Positions 25,441-36,967 of a stretch of DNA of 64,000 nucleotides are shown piece after piece; the first letter of the stretch is position 1; every line of letters begins with the position of its first letter. The stretch lies in the NCBI GenBank assembly GCA_022818135.1, contig JAFMSR010000012.1:31371550-31435549 (forward strand), given 5' to 3'. The translations under genes were made by a program, and so were the position numbers. The notes beneath the pieces are model-generated. The model was not told the origin of the DNA. It did not search any database and saw nothing but the letters and a program-made list of their open reading frames with translations. This DNA comes from Saxidomus purpurata (Eukaryota; Mollusca; Bivalvia; Venerida; Veneridae).

Positions 25441-26243
25441 AACAGGTGTATATAAAATTTACATATTTATATATAATTAAAATATGGGACAATATTAATA
25501 AACAGTAAAAACATTACTGTTTACATTATGACAATGAAATTCAAAGTGATGATGAAGATGATGATGAAGATGATGGTGTACCTGATGACATTATGACAAT
25601 AAAGATGTAAAAGAAGATGAAGTCACCTGGGGGTATTTATCAATATTAATTACAGAATTTACAGGTAAAATCCATGATATCATATATCATTTGGAGGTAA
25701 TATTATCCTGACAACAATGATGCTGATGATGATGTTATTAATATTTTATCAGTTTTATCAATTTATTTGATGTCATTTACAGCACAATTTAGTTTACTTA
25801 GTATGTAGGCACATTCCCTTCACATTATCTTATCAAATAGAAAAATTCCAGCCAGATAATCAGACAAGTTATGCCCAGATTTAACTATGGAGTTTGGACT
25901 GGAGGTTAAAATAAGATTGGAGAAAACTAGGGCAAACTTCTGCCACTGCAAAACAATCCCATTAAATTAACTTTTGATTTATTCCTCTATTATTAGACTG
26001 AACATCTGAACAGATATATAAAGTAATTGGCAGGTATTGCATGCAATTTATAAAGTCTATTTCCAACCATATTGCACAACCAAGTATAAAAGTGCAGGGT
26101 TCAGTTTTCTCTGTGCAAAGGGCTCATCCACGAAGAAAAAGCTAATATATTTGCTCTCATGGACGAACCTTTAAAAAAATCCACTTCAAATCCAATTCTC
26201 TGTGCAAACTTCAATTTTCCTAAACTGAGAACCCTCTAAAATG
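25441..26243. other. Non-coding with GAT/GAA microsatellite
   Basis: A gatgatgaagatgatgatga-type microsatellite lies at about 25547-25577 and a small GAT cluster at about 25722-25737. Nothing else recognised. Confidence 0.6.
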
Positions 26244-27341
26244 AACAAGAGGGCCAAGTTGGCCCTAAGCGGCTCATCTGAGCAAGCTGTATTACAAGTG
26301 GTCAATACTGTGATTTATGTGGCCAAGTACTCTGCAGAACTACAGTAACAACACAGTACTATAAAGTACTGTAGTATATAGTAATGTATATTACTGTGGT
26401 GTTGTATGTTACTGTAATCTCTGTTACAGTAGTGTGGTATTCTATGGTACTGTATACTATAACACTGTTCTCTGTAGTATAGACTATACTGCAGTATTGA
26501 AGTATTGAATGGTATAAATTATATGGTTGATGAGAAGAAGACAACAATGTAAGGCTACACAACAATTTTGATGACATTCCAACCATTGGTTCATGAAAAG
26601 AAGCCGTTTCAATTTGTTTCTGTTTTAGCAATTGTTGTGGACTAAAACTTTTTCCTATATTCGTAATGAAGTATATGCAAGGATGCTACAGAGCAAGTTT
26701 GGTGATCCTCGTAAGCAGTTTAAAGATTTTTCTATTTTTAGTAACAGCAGCCCCCTTGTAACCATTTCCTATTCTTGACAAGGTGTCAATGTAATGATGT
26801 TAAAGGCAAGTTTGATGACTTCCAAACCATTGTTTCCTGAGAAGAAGCCGCTCAAAGAAATTTTCTATTTTTAGTAACTGTGGCCCCTGTGTGCAGTTGA
26901 CTCAAACCATTTCTTGAGTTTTGCAAGGAGTTAATGAAAGGATGCTGCTGAACAAGTTTGAAACCTTTCTAACTTTTGGTTCATGAGAAGAAGCTGTTTA
27001 AAAGATTTAAACAATTTCTAAGTTAATGTGGCCCCTGTGTGCACTGGACTGGAACCATTTCCTTTTTTTTTTTGGAAAGAGATCAATTCACTGATGCTAT
27101 AGAGCAAGTTTGGTGCCTTTCCGAATTTTGGTTTATGAGAAGCCATTTAAAGATTTTTTCTATTTTTAGTAACTGTGGCCCCTATGTGCACTGGACTGGA
27201 ACTATTTTCAGTCTTTTTAAAAAGGCCACTGCGAGGCTGCTACAGAGACATGTAGTTTCAGAAAAGAAGAGCTTTAAGTGCAATGTTGAAAAACAGCCAG
27301 ATCACCCTTCCTTATGAGCCTTCAGCTCAGATGAGCTAACA
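26244..27341 (+). mobile_element. Core-repeat element, 'aacaagagggcc' start and GAGCT end
   Basis: The 5' end is aacaagagggccaagttggc followed by gcggctcatctgagc. The 3' end is cagctcagatgagctaaca, so the subterminal CTCATCTGAG is inverted at the other end. Inside are four cores of about 130-155 bp, marked by 'ctatttttagtaac' or relatives at about 26731, 26863, 27016 and 27159, each with 'gtggcccctgtgtgcac'-like and 'gagcaagtttgg' parts. The open frames in it are repeat by-products. This is a bivalve-type non-coding mobile repeat. Confidence 0.65.
26335..26510. repeat. TACTGT/ACAGTA cryptically simple stretch
   Basis: Words tactgt, acagta and gtagtat occur many times in both orientations, including cagtactataaagtactg, so the strand could fold on itself. 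It lies inside the 26.2-27.3 kb element, upstream of its cores. Confidence 0.5.
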
Positions 27342-29193
27342 AGGTCTGCAGTTAAAACAGTACAGTATGTATTCAGTACTCGGCTAGCCATCAGAGACAC
27401 ATTGTCATCTTTCAGTGTTGAGGGGTATCAAGCTATATAGCCAAGCAGGGATGCAGCATGGTGGCAACCAAACTAGGCTCAAGTTCTCGGCAAGCTATTT
27501 CTAAGCATTAGCATTCAGTCCCCAAGAAACCAAGCATGAATTTTAACGCTACTTGACAACAGTGCAGTACTAGCGTGACAACGATGCACATGCAATTAAT
27601 ACAATATGTCTCAACATGGCAATGCAAAACTAAAGATGAAATACCTGGAAATATTGAAGTCTAGCCAGTCGTCAAGTGTCCTATTACAGATAATTACATG
27701 CAAGTCAAACTATTCTGCCTTGTACAGCTCCAATTCATGCAGAGGAATGCAAACACAAAAATCTGGGATTGTCAAAGTGGTAAATTTCTCTGATAGAGGG
27801 TGTACTTGATTGTGATAACCAGCTACCCTCTTCTTGGGAACACTTGATTTTGGTACCTTATCTTATAATCCTCAAATAGGGGGCTTTAAATCTGCCAGAA
27901 TGACTTAAATCTCTAGGTTAATGCTAAAATAGATAAACTGGTTTGGCCCCAACTGTTTATTGTCTGATTTAAGATTTTAGCCTGCCTGGATTTTAAGGAA
28001 TATTTGTCACAACAAGATTGGAAATCCAGCTTTGATTTAAAGTTTCAGTCTTAGGTAACACAGGAATATAGATCGTGCATTCCTGAATGGTAAAATATCC
28101 AGACAATAGACCCAAGTTTTAATACACCTTTCCCTTATCTGTGTCTCTTCCTATATAGTCATTTATAAGAAATGCATGAAAGTATATGTTTGTGAAAAGT
28201 TTATCTTCAGGTATTGGAGAATGCAGCATGAAGTTTAAAACATAACTTACTTAATTCCAGAACTGGAAACTAACATAAATTTAAGAAATCAATTAAAAAA
28301 AAAAGAAGAATAATAGAATAATTATAAGACTTTGTTATACTATGTCACTGACACTTCATTTTTTTGGATTCTTGGTCACACTCTTTTTTAGGGACACAGG
28401 CCTAGCTACACTGGACACCCCTATGCATGCAAACAAAATGCCCAGCTATTTGCCAGCAGCAAAACAGTGTATTCAACATTTTTTAGAAAGCTAATTTGCA
28501 TTGAGTTTTTTCAACATAAAAAGACAGCCATCTTACCAGTGGAATTTTATACAAAATCATTGTGTCTGCATGATAAATATTTTGTGTGGGCGGAACCATA
28601 TCTGACAGAGAACCATATCTGACAGATACTGTTTTCGTCCTCAATTGGATGTGCAGTTTATGTGCATGCATTTAAACAGGAACAAAATTGAACTAAATCT
28701 GCAACGTAAAAAGGTGACATTGCAAATGATTAAATAATTTATCAGTAACACTATGATAATACTTGTAAAATTGTCAGCAATCCAACTACTGTTTGTTATC
28801 GGAGATAATTCTTCAAACACAGTCCCAGCATCACATGTCTATAACAATCTAACGAGAATGGCCCTGTCATCTGACCCAGCACTATATAGATAACAATACA
28901 CTGCTACTGTTAAGGTAGTCAAATACCAACAAAAGTTCAGGTATGTAGCCAGGACGGAGGCCTTATTTTAATGCAGTTTTTTTAAGACATAATGCCAAAA
29001 AAAAAAAAAAAATATATATATGTCTTGTTATAGTACAATGAGTGAATACGTGAAAGCCCGTTTCTATCCATCAAAGGGAGTCTGTAATTGACCATAATTT
29101 TTTTATTCACTTTCTATTCCAAACAGTATAATATAAAATTTAAGCATTTTCAAATTAATTCCAATCTTGAACTATCCAAGGTACTCTCCTGAG
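27342..29193. other. Non-coding with two small simple repeats
   Basis: A perfect 17 bp tandem pair gaaccatatctgacaga lies at 28593-28626, and a poly-A tract followed by TA repeats at about 28998-29021. No gene recognised. Confidence 0.55.
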
Positions 29194-29273
29194 GCTTGCC
29201 TTCATTTGAGCTTGCCTTCATTCGATTTTGCCTTCATTTGAGCTTGCTTTCATTTTAGCTTGCCTTCATTCAA
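29194..29273. repeat. Five 16 bp tandem copies (gcttgccttcatttga)
   Basis: Five units with one to three differences each, at 29194, 29210, 29226, 29242 and 29258, with exact 16 bp spacing. They lie about 50 bp outside the inverted-repeat element that follows. Confidence 0.9.
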
Positions 29274-29323
29274 ATTTGCGTAAAAGAGGTAAAAGTGTGT
29301 ATTTCCTCTTTAAAATTTCGTAA

Positions 29324-29842
29324 TACTAACACCAAATCGAATTTTCTTTTAAATCTGGAATTGTAATGGGGAAATACAGTTTGAAACTGGCTTCTAAAGC
29401 TTTACAATAGCCGTGGAGTATTTCCCTGTTTGAAAAACTGCTGCAGAAAAACGAGTGAATGTTTGTGTACTTCCTTAGATTGACCTGGGTGGTCTTTTGT
29501 CCTACTTTCACTTTATTGAATGCTGTAAACAGTCAGACATATACTTTTCACATCACTGGAAGTAAAGTTCTTCAATTATAATTCAAAATAGGCATGCTTA
29601 TTTATGTACAACCTATTTACAGCCTATCTCTGGGAGATTTCAAGAAAATTACAAAGATATTTGAAAACCGGAAAACCTACTTCCGTTTTTGAAAAGGCAA
29701 AATATAATTTATTAATTCTTTTGTTAAACTCAAATTTTCAACACAATATGGTCACATTCAATGCAGTATGTCATATTTTTCCTTCTGAGAAGTCGCCCAT
29801 TACGATTCCAGATTTAAAAGAGAATTCAGTATGGTGTTAGTA
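29324..29842. mobile_element. 519 bp element with 47 bp inverted repeats
   Basis: The left arm 29324-29370 (tactaacacca...) and right arm 29796-29842 (...tggtgttagta) are inverted copies with 42 of 47 positions matching by my alignment. Weaker similarity extends further out. No transposase is present. A foldback element or MITE of unassigned superfamily is likely. Because of the arms, peptides read outward from each end share the string ITIPDLKENS.WC. This is a consequence of the inverted repeat, not evidence of coding. Confidence 0.7.
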
Positions 29843-30945
29843 GTGGACCTTTAAGAAAGTTTTTTTTAACACTACAGAGCCTTTTGATAAAGTGTTTTTA
29901 TCAAGCACCAGTTTGCTGCTAATTTTGATTCGGAATAAAATTATACTTTGTTGGTACATATCAACAGTTGACACAATTTATAACTACAATGAGGTAAACT
30001 AAGACTATTATAATAGGAAACTAATTAATGAATACTACACAAAGTGAAATTTCCATGTAAACTCTCGTGTTTTAATGCATTTAATTTGCAGTTTTTAGTG
30101 TCCCTTTTAACATACAAATTGCCTAGTATGTTAGATTGAGCAAAAATCTTGAAAACTTCTAAAACAGATGTGCATCATACTGCAAATTCCCACTTTAATG
30201 CAGGCATGTGATAACTTGCTTTCAAATACACCCCTGAAAGCGTATCTGATGCTCTGACCCTTATCAAGGCTAGTACCTGTATACCTTGAAGTCTCTGGAG
30301 TTTGGACTCCAATTTATCTCCGCATGGATTTTAACATTGTCAAAACCTGTCACTGGTTGTACCCAGAGTTCATACGGGTAAGGCCTCCTATCTTAACCAG
30401 CCTACAGACCAGATAAGATAAAAGTTTTATTCCTAATTCAGTCATGCTGAGACTTTCAGTGCAACTTCAAGCCAATAGATTGTCGCTTTCATTTTTGTTT
30501 ATCCCCTACCCTGATAGTTTTCGTATGAACTTGTCCAAATTAAATTCTTAAATTGACTTTTCCAATTTTTAAATTCAGGCCATGCTATTGATTGATTATA
30601 GTCCCAGTTTACTGACTGATGTTTACACTGTAGATCATGATTAGTCTGCTGATCATGATCTACACCAGTTACAACGACATAATCAACTTCTGCAGTTGAT
30701 TAAAGAACAGAGAAGTGAATCTTTTTTAAAAGTTTAAATGATGACAACTTTTACATAATAAATTGAGAACAAGCAGAAAATGTTTGTTAATCCATTCCAT
30801 TACTTCTTACAACAGAGTGACCCGTTTTAATGTTACTAACAGGACTTATTCCTGTTTTGACTAAATATGGTGTTACTGTTAACCTTATTTTCTAGACATG
30901 AATCTAATGTCCCAGATTTATGCCTTCTAAATGACAACTTCAAAA
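29843..30945. other. Non-coding, with GATCATGATC repeat copy at 30625-30680
   Basis: gtagatcatgattagtct followed by gctgatcatgatctacacc gives two inverted copies of the palindrome-bearing word, as in the 20.65 kb copy. The rest is unassigned AT-rich DNA. Confidence 0.5.
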
Positions 30946-31412
30946 AACAAGAGGGCCAAATTGGCCTTATACCGCTCACCTGAGACCTACTTAAGACTAT
31001 ATATTAAGCAATGCTTGTTTTCATGATGATTGGGTTGTAAATGTCAACTGTCTGGCAAATACAATGTCCTAACTGGGTGACCTATTTTTTTTACCTCAGA
31101 TGACCAATATTCAAACTCTACCTAAATTTCATTAAGACAATGATACAATGTTTGGAACCTATATGGCGTATGCAAGGTTTTCCTATGATTTGACCAGGTG
31201 ACCTAGTTTTTTCCCAGAGGGCCCATATTCGAACTCGACCTAGATTGTATCAAGGCAGTCATTCTGACCCAGTCTCATGAAAATCCAGTGAAAAATGCAT
31301 CCTCTATTGCATACACAAGGTAAGTGTGAACAGACGACAGACAGACGATAGAACCAGGCCATCACAATAGCTCACCTTGAGCACTTCATGCTCACCTGCT
31401 CAGGTGAGCTAA
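30946..31412 (+). mobile_element. Core-repeat element, 'gacctag-ttttt-cc' family
   Basis: The 5' end is aacaagagggccaaattggc, then accgctcacctgag. The 3' end is gctcaggtgagctaaaaa, so CTCACCTGAG is inverted at the other end. Inside, 'gtgacctattttttttacct' and 'gtgacctagttttttcccag' units precede 'atattcaaactc.acctaaat'. A gacagacgacagacagacga-type simple stretch sits before the 3' hairpin. The core is related to the array at 55.9-56.6 kb and the monomer at 45.5 kb. Confidence 0.6.
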
Positions 31413-32635
31413 AAAAAATAAGACGAGTTATTATCAAATATCATACACCTACGACCAGGATAACTGTTAAATTCTGCATGACCAATTTAAATGCGATAAA
31501 TTTTGCAATAGTCAAATATTTAATTAACATACAACATGACTGTCTGTAACCTACATAGATATTATTTAAACCAAGGAACATCGTTCATAAACAAACTGTC
31601 ATTAGTGACCTAAATCCAAACCTGTTTTCTAAATCTTTAATGGTCACTTTTACACTAATATATTTGCAATAAATACACAGGTATGGACACTTTACCCATA
31701 AATAAATATCCCCAAATTTTGAAGATAGAAATTTTGGAAGCAAAAAAACACTGTGATTGTAGTAAGCTTTCAAGACAGACCTCTGAAAAGGATACCACGA
31801 AAAAATAAAAATTCATTAACTTTTACAAAGAAACCCAATTTAGCAAAATTTTGATGCGAGCGATGATAAAACTGCATGGTTCTAGGTAAGATCTATAGAT
31901 GCTTTCAAGTGTGGGAACAAATTCAAATTTTCACATATCATAGACCTTCCATCGTATATAGAATCGAATCGCTGTAAATTACCTAAACTTCTCATCCATG
32001 AAAATGCCATAAATGTACAAGGTACATTGATAACTGCCGTGCTGCTTTTGTCACAATTGCCCACTTTATGTACCGATTTAGGAGGTAATTGAAGTATGGC
32101 ACTTTGTACGATGGGGAACAGCCAGGTAAACCATCGTTAAAACTTGCAGACGACAAAATTCATGAAAATGATCATAAATATAAAACCTCTTTTATATCCA
32201 AAATATCAGCGAAATAAATTCAACAGTAGAGTTCTTTGTAGTTTGTTTTTGAAAATTTCTCAAGTGAATTTGTCAACTTGCATGAACCTGACGTATCAAG
32301 TTTGGAATTTGAGAAATTTCGCTGCTGCAAACAAAGGAAATGACTTTTAGAAAGATTTCCTCCATAGATGGAGAAACACAATGCATTTATTGTTTTCTCA
32401 ACTTTGATATATAGGCTGGGATTTTGACGTAAACCATATATATACATTTTTTTCAGAAAGGAAAAAACAACACAACAAATAAATGAAAACTGCCAGTGAT
32501 TGGACAATTAATTTAAAAGTGGTCAAAAGGAAGACAAAGCATTTAACAGTATTAATTTTGCAATGTTTATGACAGAAACTTCATTTATTTAATGCAAAAT
32601 GATAAAAGTATCTTAAAAGAAAAAAAATACAGATA
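31413..32635. other. Non-coding, nothing recognised
   Basis: AT-rich. Overlapping short frames on both strands at 32144-32507 show no family signature. Confidence 0.45.
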
Positions 32636-32690
32636 TGCAAGAGGGTAATGATGCCCCTGTATCACCCACCTGGGTTTGAATGTTTAAATT
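32636..32690 (+). repeat. 5' end fragment of a core-repeat element
   Basis: gcaagagggtaatgatgccc then 'atcacccacctgggt' resembles the 5' terminus 'aacaagagg.c.atgatggccc...cgctcacctg' of the same broad group. Its related cores may be those at 33.1-33.4 kb, separated by a SINE. Confidence 0.4.
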
Positions 32691-32757
32691 TCAGTTTTAA
32701 AGCCTACCTGACCAGAAAAAAAATGAACAGTTATAATAAATGCCCTTTGGTCAGTTG

Positions 32758-32786
32758 GTGGGGGGGGGGGGGGGGTGGGGGGGGGC
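32758..32786 (+). repeat. Poly-G tract
   Basis: About 15 G, one T, then nine G. Such long G runs are often unstable and prone to consensus length errors. Confidence 0.9.
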
Positions 32787-32947
32787 GACAAGTTTAGACA
32801 TGCTTAATCAAAATCGTTTCACATTTTCATACTGATATTGTGTCTGCAAAATTTGCTCATTTTACCTACTAAGATCTAATTGTTGTCTTATCTGACAAAG
32901 GAATAAGACATGTTATGAGTTTTTGCAAAGGCACACTCATTATAATC

Positions 32948-33060
32948 AGCCTCCAGGCTTGGGTGGTTAGAGACACTGACTTGAAATCACTGTAACCTCT
33001 CATAGATGGAGGGTCATGGGTTCAAGTCCTGCTACTGACCATGTCTCTTGGTAGTTTCTT
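32948..33060 (+). mobile_element. tRNA-Ser-like SINE head
   Basis: The A-box-like region is tgggtggttagag. It is followed by ctgacttgaaatcact, which looks like a tRNA-Ser(TGA) anticodon arm (ACTTGAAAT). Then come a variable-arm-like ctctcatagatggagg and a B-box GGTTCAAGTCC at 33019-33029. Order and spacing match a type II tRNA with a long variable arm. The acceptor stem is not clean, so this is a SINE head or tRNA pseudogene, not a working tRNA. Confidence 0.55.
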
Positions 33061-33124
33061 AAGTGGGATAGGAATCTAGCACTGATTCAGTTAGTTCAAC
33101 TGTGATCCACCTATAAAAACAACC

Positions 33125-33430
33125 ATAATATGGTTGAAATGTGCAAGAGGACAATGGAAGAACAATGCTATGAAATTTGGTTGAAATTGGCCCAGTGGTT
33201 AAGATGTCATTTGAGGGTTTTTCTATTTTAGCTCTGGTGGCCATTTTGTGCGGCAGAACGGAACCGTTTAAATAGAGCAATTCTTGTAGAGGGCCATCCA
33301 AAGAACTATCTTGTAAAGTTTGGTTGAAATTCATGTAAGCTCTGTGGTTAAAGAAAAGTTTCTCTGGTTGACATTTTGTTCAGTTAAGTGAAACCATTTT
33401 GAGCAAAATTGGAATTAGTTAAGTGGTTTC
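33125..33430 (+). repeat. Diverged core repeats, 'tttggttgaaatt' type
   Basis: Two diverged units share 'aagtttggttgaaattcatg', 'ctctgg.tg.cattttgt' and 'gaaccattt' parts, about 145 bp apart. They look like cores of a non-coding mobile repeat common in bivalves. I cannot define an end. Confidence 0.45.
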
Positions 33431-34345
33431 AGAGGTCCTGTTTGAAGCAATAATGACTGTTGGATTGATTCATTCCAATTGACTACAGACATCAAGTGGT
33501 CAGAACAGCGCCATATGAGCACTTTGTTGCCAAGTCAGTTCAAATGAAATCAGCGAATTCAAATATCCATTAAGTTGCATTTAACCGACAGTCAACGAAA
33601 TTTTATGCCCCAAATTTACTTTCACACACTGTCATTGATTTAAAACACTACTTAAAAGCTAAGTAACTGAAATATTAAGTTTTTATGTTTCACAAAGACA
33701 ATAACCATGCAGAGAAATAAAAGAGAATCTACTCACATTTTCAGTAGATTGTGGCAATTGTTGCACAATATAACTCTACTCTGCATTATATCTAGTCTGA
33801 TATTTACCATGTTTTGGAATAATTTGTTTTTCACTGTCTGCCAGTTTGGAATTTAGTTGGCATCATTATAGATGACAAGACAGCTGTGGAAATGAGGTAC
33901 CATATAGGGAATATACCACCACTGTTTTACAAACTTGTACGATATGAGTCAATTTTGCTATGAAAAAATGGCTTTGCCATCAGTATAATGCCTTTCAATG
34001 TTATGTGTCAAAATGAAGTAATGCTATATAAACATATTTAGTCGGCAGCTTCATTTGTCATCCGATGAAATTGCTGTATGTCTGTTTTTTCTTCTTCATT
34101 TGTTCTAAATCTAATAGAAAGACACTGTTAACCTGTAGTATGTCTAAATCAGTGCATAATACTTCACTACACCAGGAACTATGGGCACAACTGATAAATA
34201 AGTAAAATAATACAATTTTTTGGATGACAAATAAAGCTTGACCTTTATGTAACTGTTTATCTAATTTTGTTCTATTGAAAACCCCAAAGGTGCTTTAAAA
34301 CTGAAGAAGGGTAACAAAACCTGCAAACAAACAAAAAGAAATGTT
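33431..34345. other. Non-coding, nothing recognised
   Basis: AT-rich with no gene or repeat family that I can support. Confidence 0.45.
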
Positions 34346-35544
34346 CTAGCAGTTCCTCTCATTTGCTTGACCATTGTATAAGTTGATTGAATCCAACTTG
34401 TAGTTTTTCAAAAATGCTCCAGACAGGGAAAAGTAACAAAGGGCAATAACACTGTAATTAGTCAAGATGGAGTTAGGTTCCGTGCACTGCACTCCCTCCA
34501 CTGTGTGACCATTGTATGAAGTGTATGAATTCCAACCAGAAGTTTTCAAGTTATGCTCCGGACAAGGAAAAGTAACAAAGGGTAATAACTCTGTAATGAG
34601 TCAAGATGGAGTTATGGTTCCTGTGCACGCACTTCCTCTAAAGTACTTGACCATTGTATGAGGTGTACTGAATTCCAACTAGTAGTTTTCAAGTTTGCTT
34701 GGACAAGGAAAAGTAACAAAGGGCAATAACTCAGTAAAACCAAGATAGAGTTATAGTTCTGACACTGCACTTCCTCTGAGTGTGCTTGATCATTGTATGA
34801 AGTTGTATTGAATTCCAACCAGTAGTTTTCAAGTTATGCTCCGGACAAGGAAAAAGTAACAAAGGGCAAAACTCTGTAATTAGTCAAGATGGAGTTAGTT
34901 CTTGTGCACTGCACTTCCTCTCAAGTGCTTGACCATTGTATGAAGTTGTATTGAATTCCAACCAGTAGTTTTCAAGTTATGCTCCGGACAAGGAAAAGTA
35001 ACAAAGGGCAATAACTCAGTAAAACTCAAGATAGATTATAGTTCTTGACACTGCACTTCCTCTGAGGTGCTTGATCATTGTATGAAGGGTATTGAATTCC
35101 AACTTGTAGTTTTCAAGTTATGCTCCGGACAAGGAAAAGTAACAAAGGGCAATAACTCTGTAATTAGTCAAGATGGAGATGGTTCTTGTGCACTGCACTT
35201 CCTCTCAATGTCTGACCATTGTTGAAGTGTATTGAATTCCAACTAGTAGAATCAAGTTATGCTCCGACAAGGAAAAGTAACAAAGGGCAATAACTCGTAA
35301 TTAGTGAAGATGGAGTTATGTTCTGTGCACTGCACTTCCTCTCAAGGCTTGACCATTGTATGAAGTTGTATTGAATTCCAACTAGTAGTTTTCAGTTATG
35401 CTCCGGACAAGGAAAAGCAACAGACCGCCCGACCGACCGACCGACCGACCGACCGCCGACCGACCGACCGACCAACCGACCGACCGACCGACCAACCACC
35501 GGGTGACTCCTATATACCCCCCTAAACTTCGTTTTGGGGGTATA
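34346..35544 (+). mobile_element. Core-repeat element with eight about 140 bp units, ACCG microsatellite and 3' hairpin
   Basis: Units share 'cttgaccattgtatgaagt', 'gaattccaac.agtagtttt', 'atgctccggacaaggaaaag' and 'aacaaagggcaataactc'. The word aaaagtaac (aaaagcaac in the last unit) starts at 34429, 34568, 34709, 34852, 34994, 35135, 35273 and 35413, giving spacings of 138-143 bp. After the last unit comes an ACCG run (35422-35499), then a hairpin TATACCCCC...GGGGGTATA at 35513-35544. There is no true gene. Frames reading VGRSVGRS or PTDRPTD come from the microsatellite. The layout fits pearl/HINE-like elements. Confidence 0.7.
35422..35499. repeat. ACCG microsatellite
   Basis: Head-to-tail ACCG tetramers with a few ACCA and CCG interruptions, forming the simple-repeat module of the element at 34.3-35.5 kb. 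Confidence 0.95.
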
Positions 35545-36788
35545 AAAAGGAAGTCTCCGGTGTTTCCAAATGACAGTACAGATCATCTTCACGACAAGGC
35601 AGTTCTTGTTCAGTGAAAGTTTCACATAAATCCTCCGAAAAGTGTGCCAGAGGTTGGATACACAAGGTTTCGGGACATACTGACAGCAGCAAGACTATTA
35701 TGGCCTGAGTGCACTTTATAGTGACATGAAAACTTTATGCACTGGAGTCATATAATATACTATGAATTTTAAACCGTGTAACAAATTTAAGTAATGAACA
35801 TTCTATTCTGTACTATGAACAACTGTCACAACAGACGATTATCTAATGATCTGATTCACTGCTCCACTATACTCAATGATATACATAAAAGTCATGATTT
35901 TACTTATATTGTCTTTTAAACCTAACAGAACATTTTAGTAACATGTACCTGTTTTTCTAAATTCATTGTTTGTTGAGAACAAGTAAGTATTCTTCTTAGA
36001 ATTTCTTCATTTCCTTGATGATCCAATTCCAAGAATCCCTTCGAAGTCACACTCTCAGAATCCCCACTTTTTATATACATGTACATTGTCAATTGTCATA
36101 TTTATATACATTTATAATTGTTAGCTGAAGCAATAGTAATTCAAACGAAAGCTAGTACACTGAACGACTCTAGATAACTGCCGATAAATTAAATTGTTTT
36201 TAAGTGGAGATGATAGTATCAAGGCTTCTGTACAAGTGAGGATACGTAGATATCATTTATACAACTTTCTTACTGCACATCTAAAGTCATTTAAAATCAT
36301 TTGATTTTATTCCTGGATGTATAATTATTTAATTCGCCGACAGTTCATATATTTTAGGAAGTTAAGTAGTTACATCCAGGAAGCAATGCCCTATTTGTCA
36401 GTTTCCATGCCCAAAATCTGACAACATATCTGACAATACATTCTAAAATGATTTAGTTTAATTACCTTCACTCCAGAAATGCACATGCCATTAAATTTTT
36501 TTCTATGACCATTCAAATCATTAAAGGGAGCTAACCCTATTAAAAAAGTTGGGTGCACCTGTTTGTATATGATTTCAATTGTACTTAAACTATTGAAAAT
36601 ATCTGTAGAAATAAAATTTCACATTGCTATGAATTTGTCTTTCACTTCTTCAATAATTTCTAATATGCTATGAACAAAGTTATCAACAGATGCTAAAATT
36701 TGCAGAAAAAAGCTGTCTCTTTCAAGAGAAAGGTATTAAATCAGGAAAAGACACACAGACAGCTAGAAAGTACAGATCAGATGAACTA
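35545..36788. other. Non-coding, nothing recognised
   Basis: AT-rich. No gene or repeat family supported. Confidence 0.45.
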
Positions 36789-36967
36789 CAGTGCAACCTC
36801 TCAGGAGCCTACATCTTTGGGAGCACAAGAATGTGTTTGTTGTAGAGAGGTGATGTGCTGGAGAGGTAAATTCCTTGAATAATTAATGCAACAGGAAAGA
36901 AAATATGTGTTTGTTTAGGGAGGTTTTTGCATTATCTAGTAAAGTGTTGTTAAGGGAGGTTGGATTG
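36789..36967. mobile_element. 179 bp TA-flanked MITE
   Basis: The left end CAGTGCAACCTCTC and the right end (read inverted) CAATCCAACCTCCC match at 11 of 14 positions. TA flanks both sides (36787-88 and 36968-69). Inner motifs 'agagaggtgatg', 'ggagaggtaaatt' and 'agggaggtttttg' repeat. No coding capacity. Confidence 0.55.

Noticed and set aside
35392..35625. Arg/Ser/Gly-rich and Pro/Thr/Asp-rich frames
   Set aside because: Both are translations of the ACCG microsatellite.
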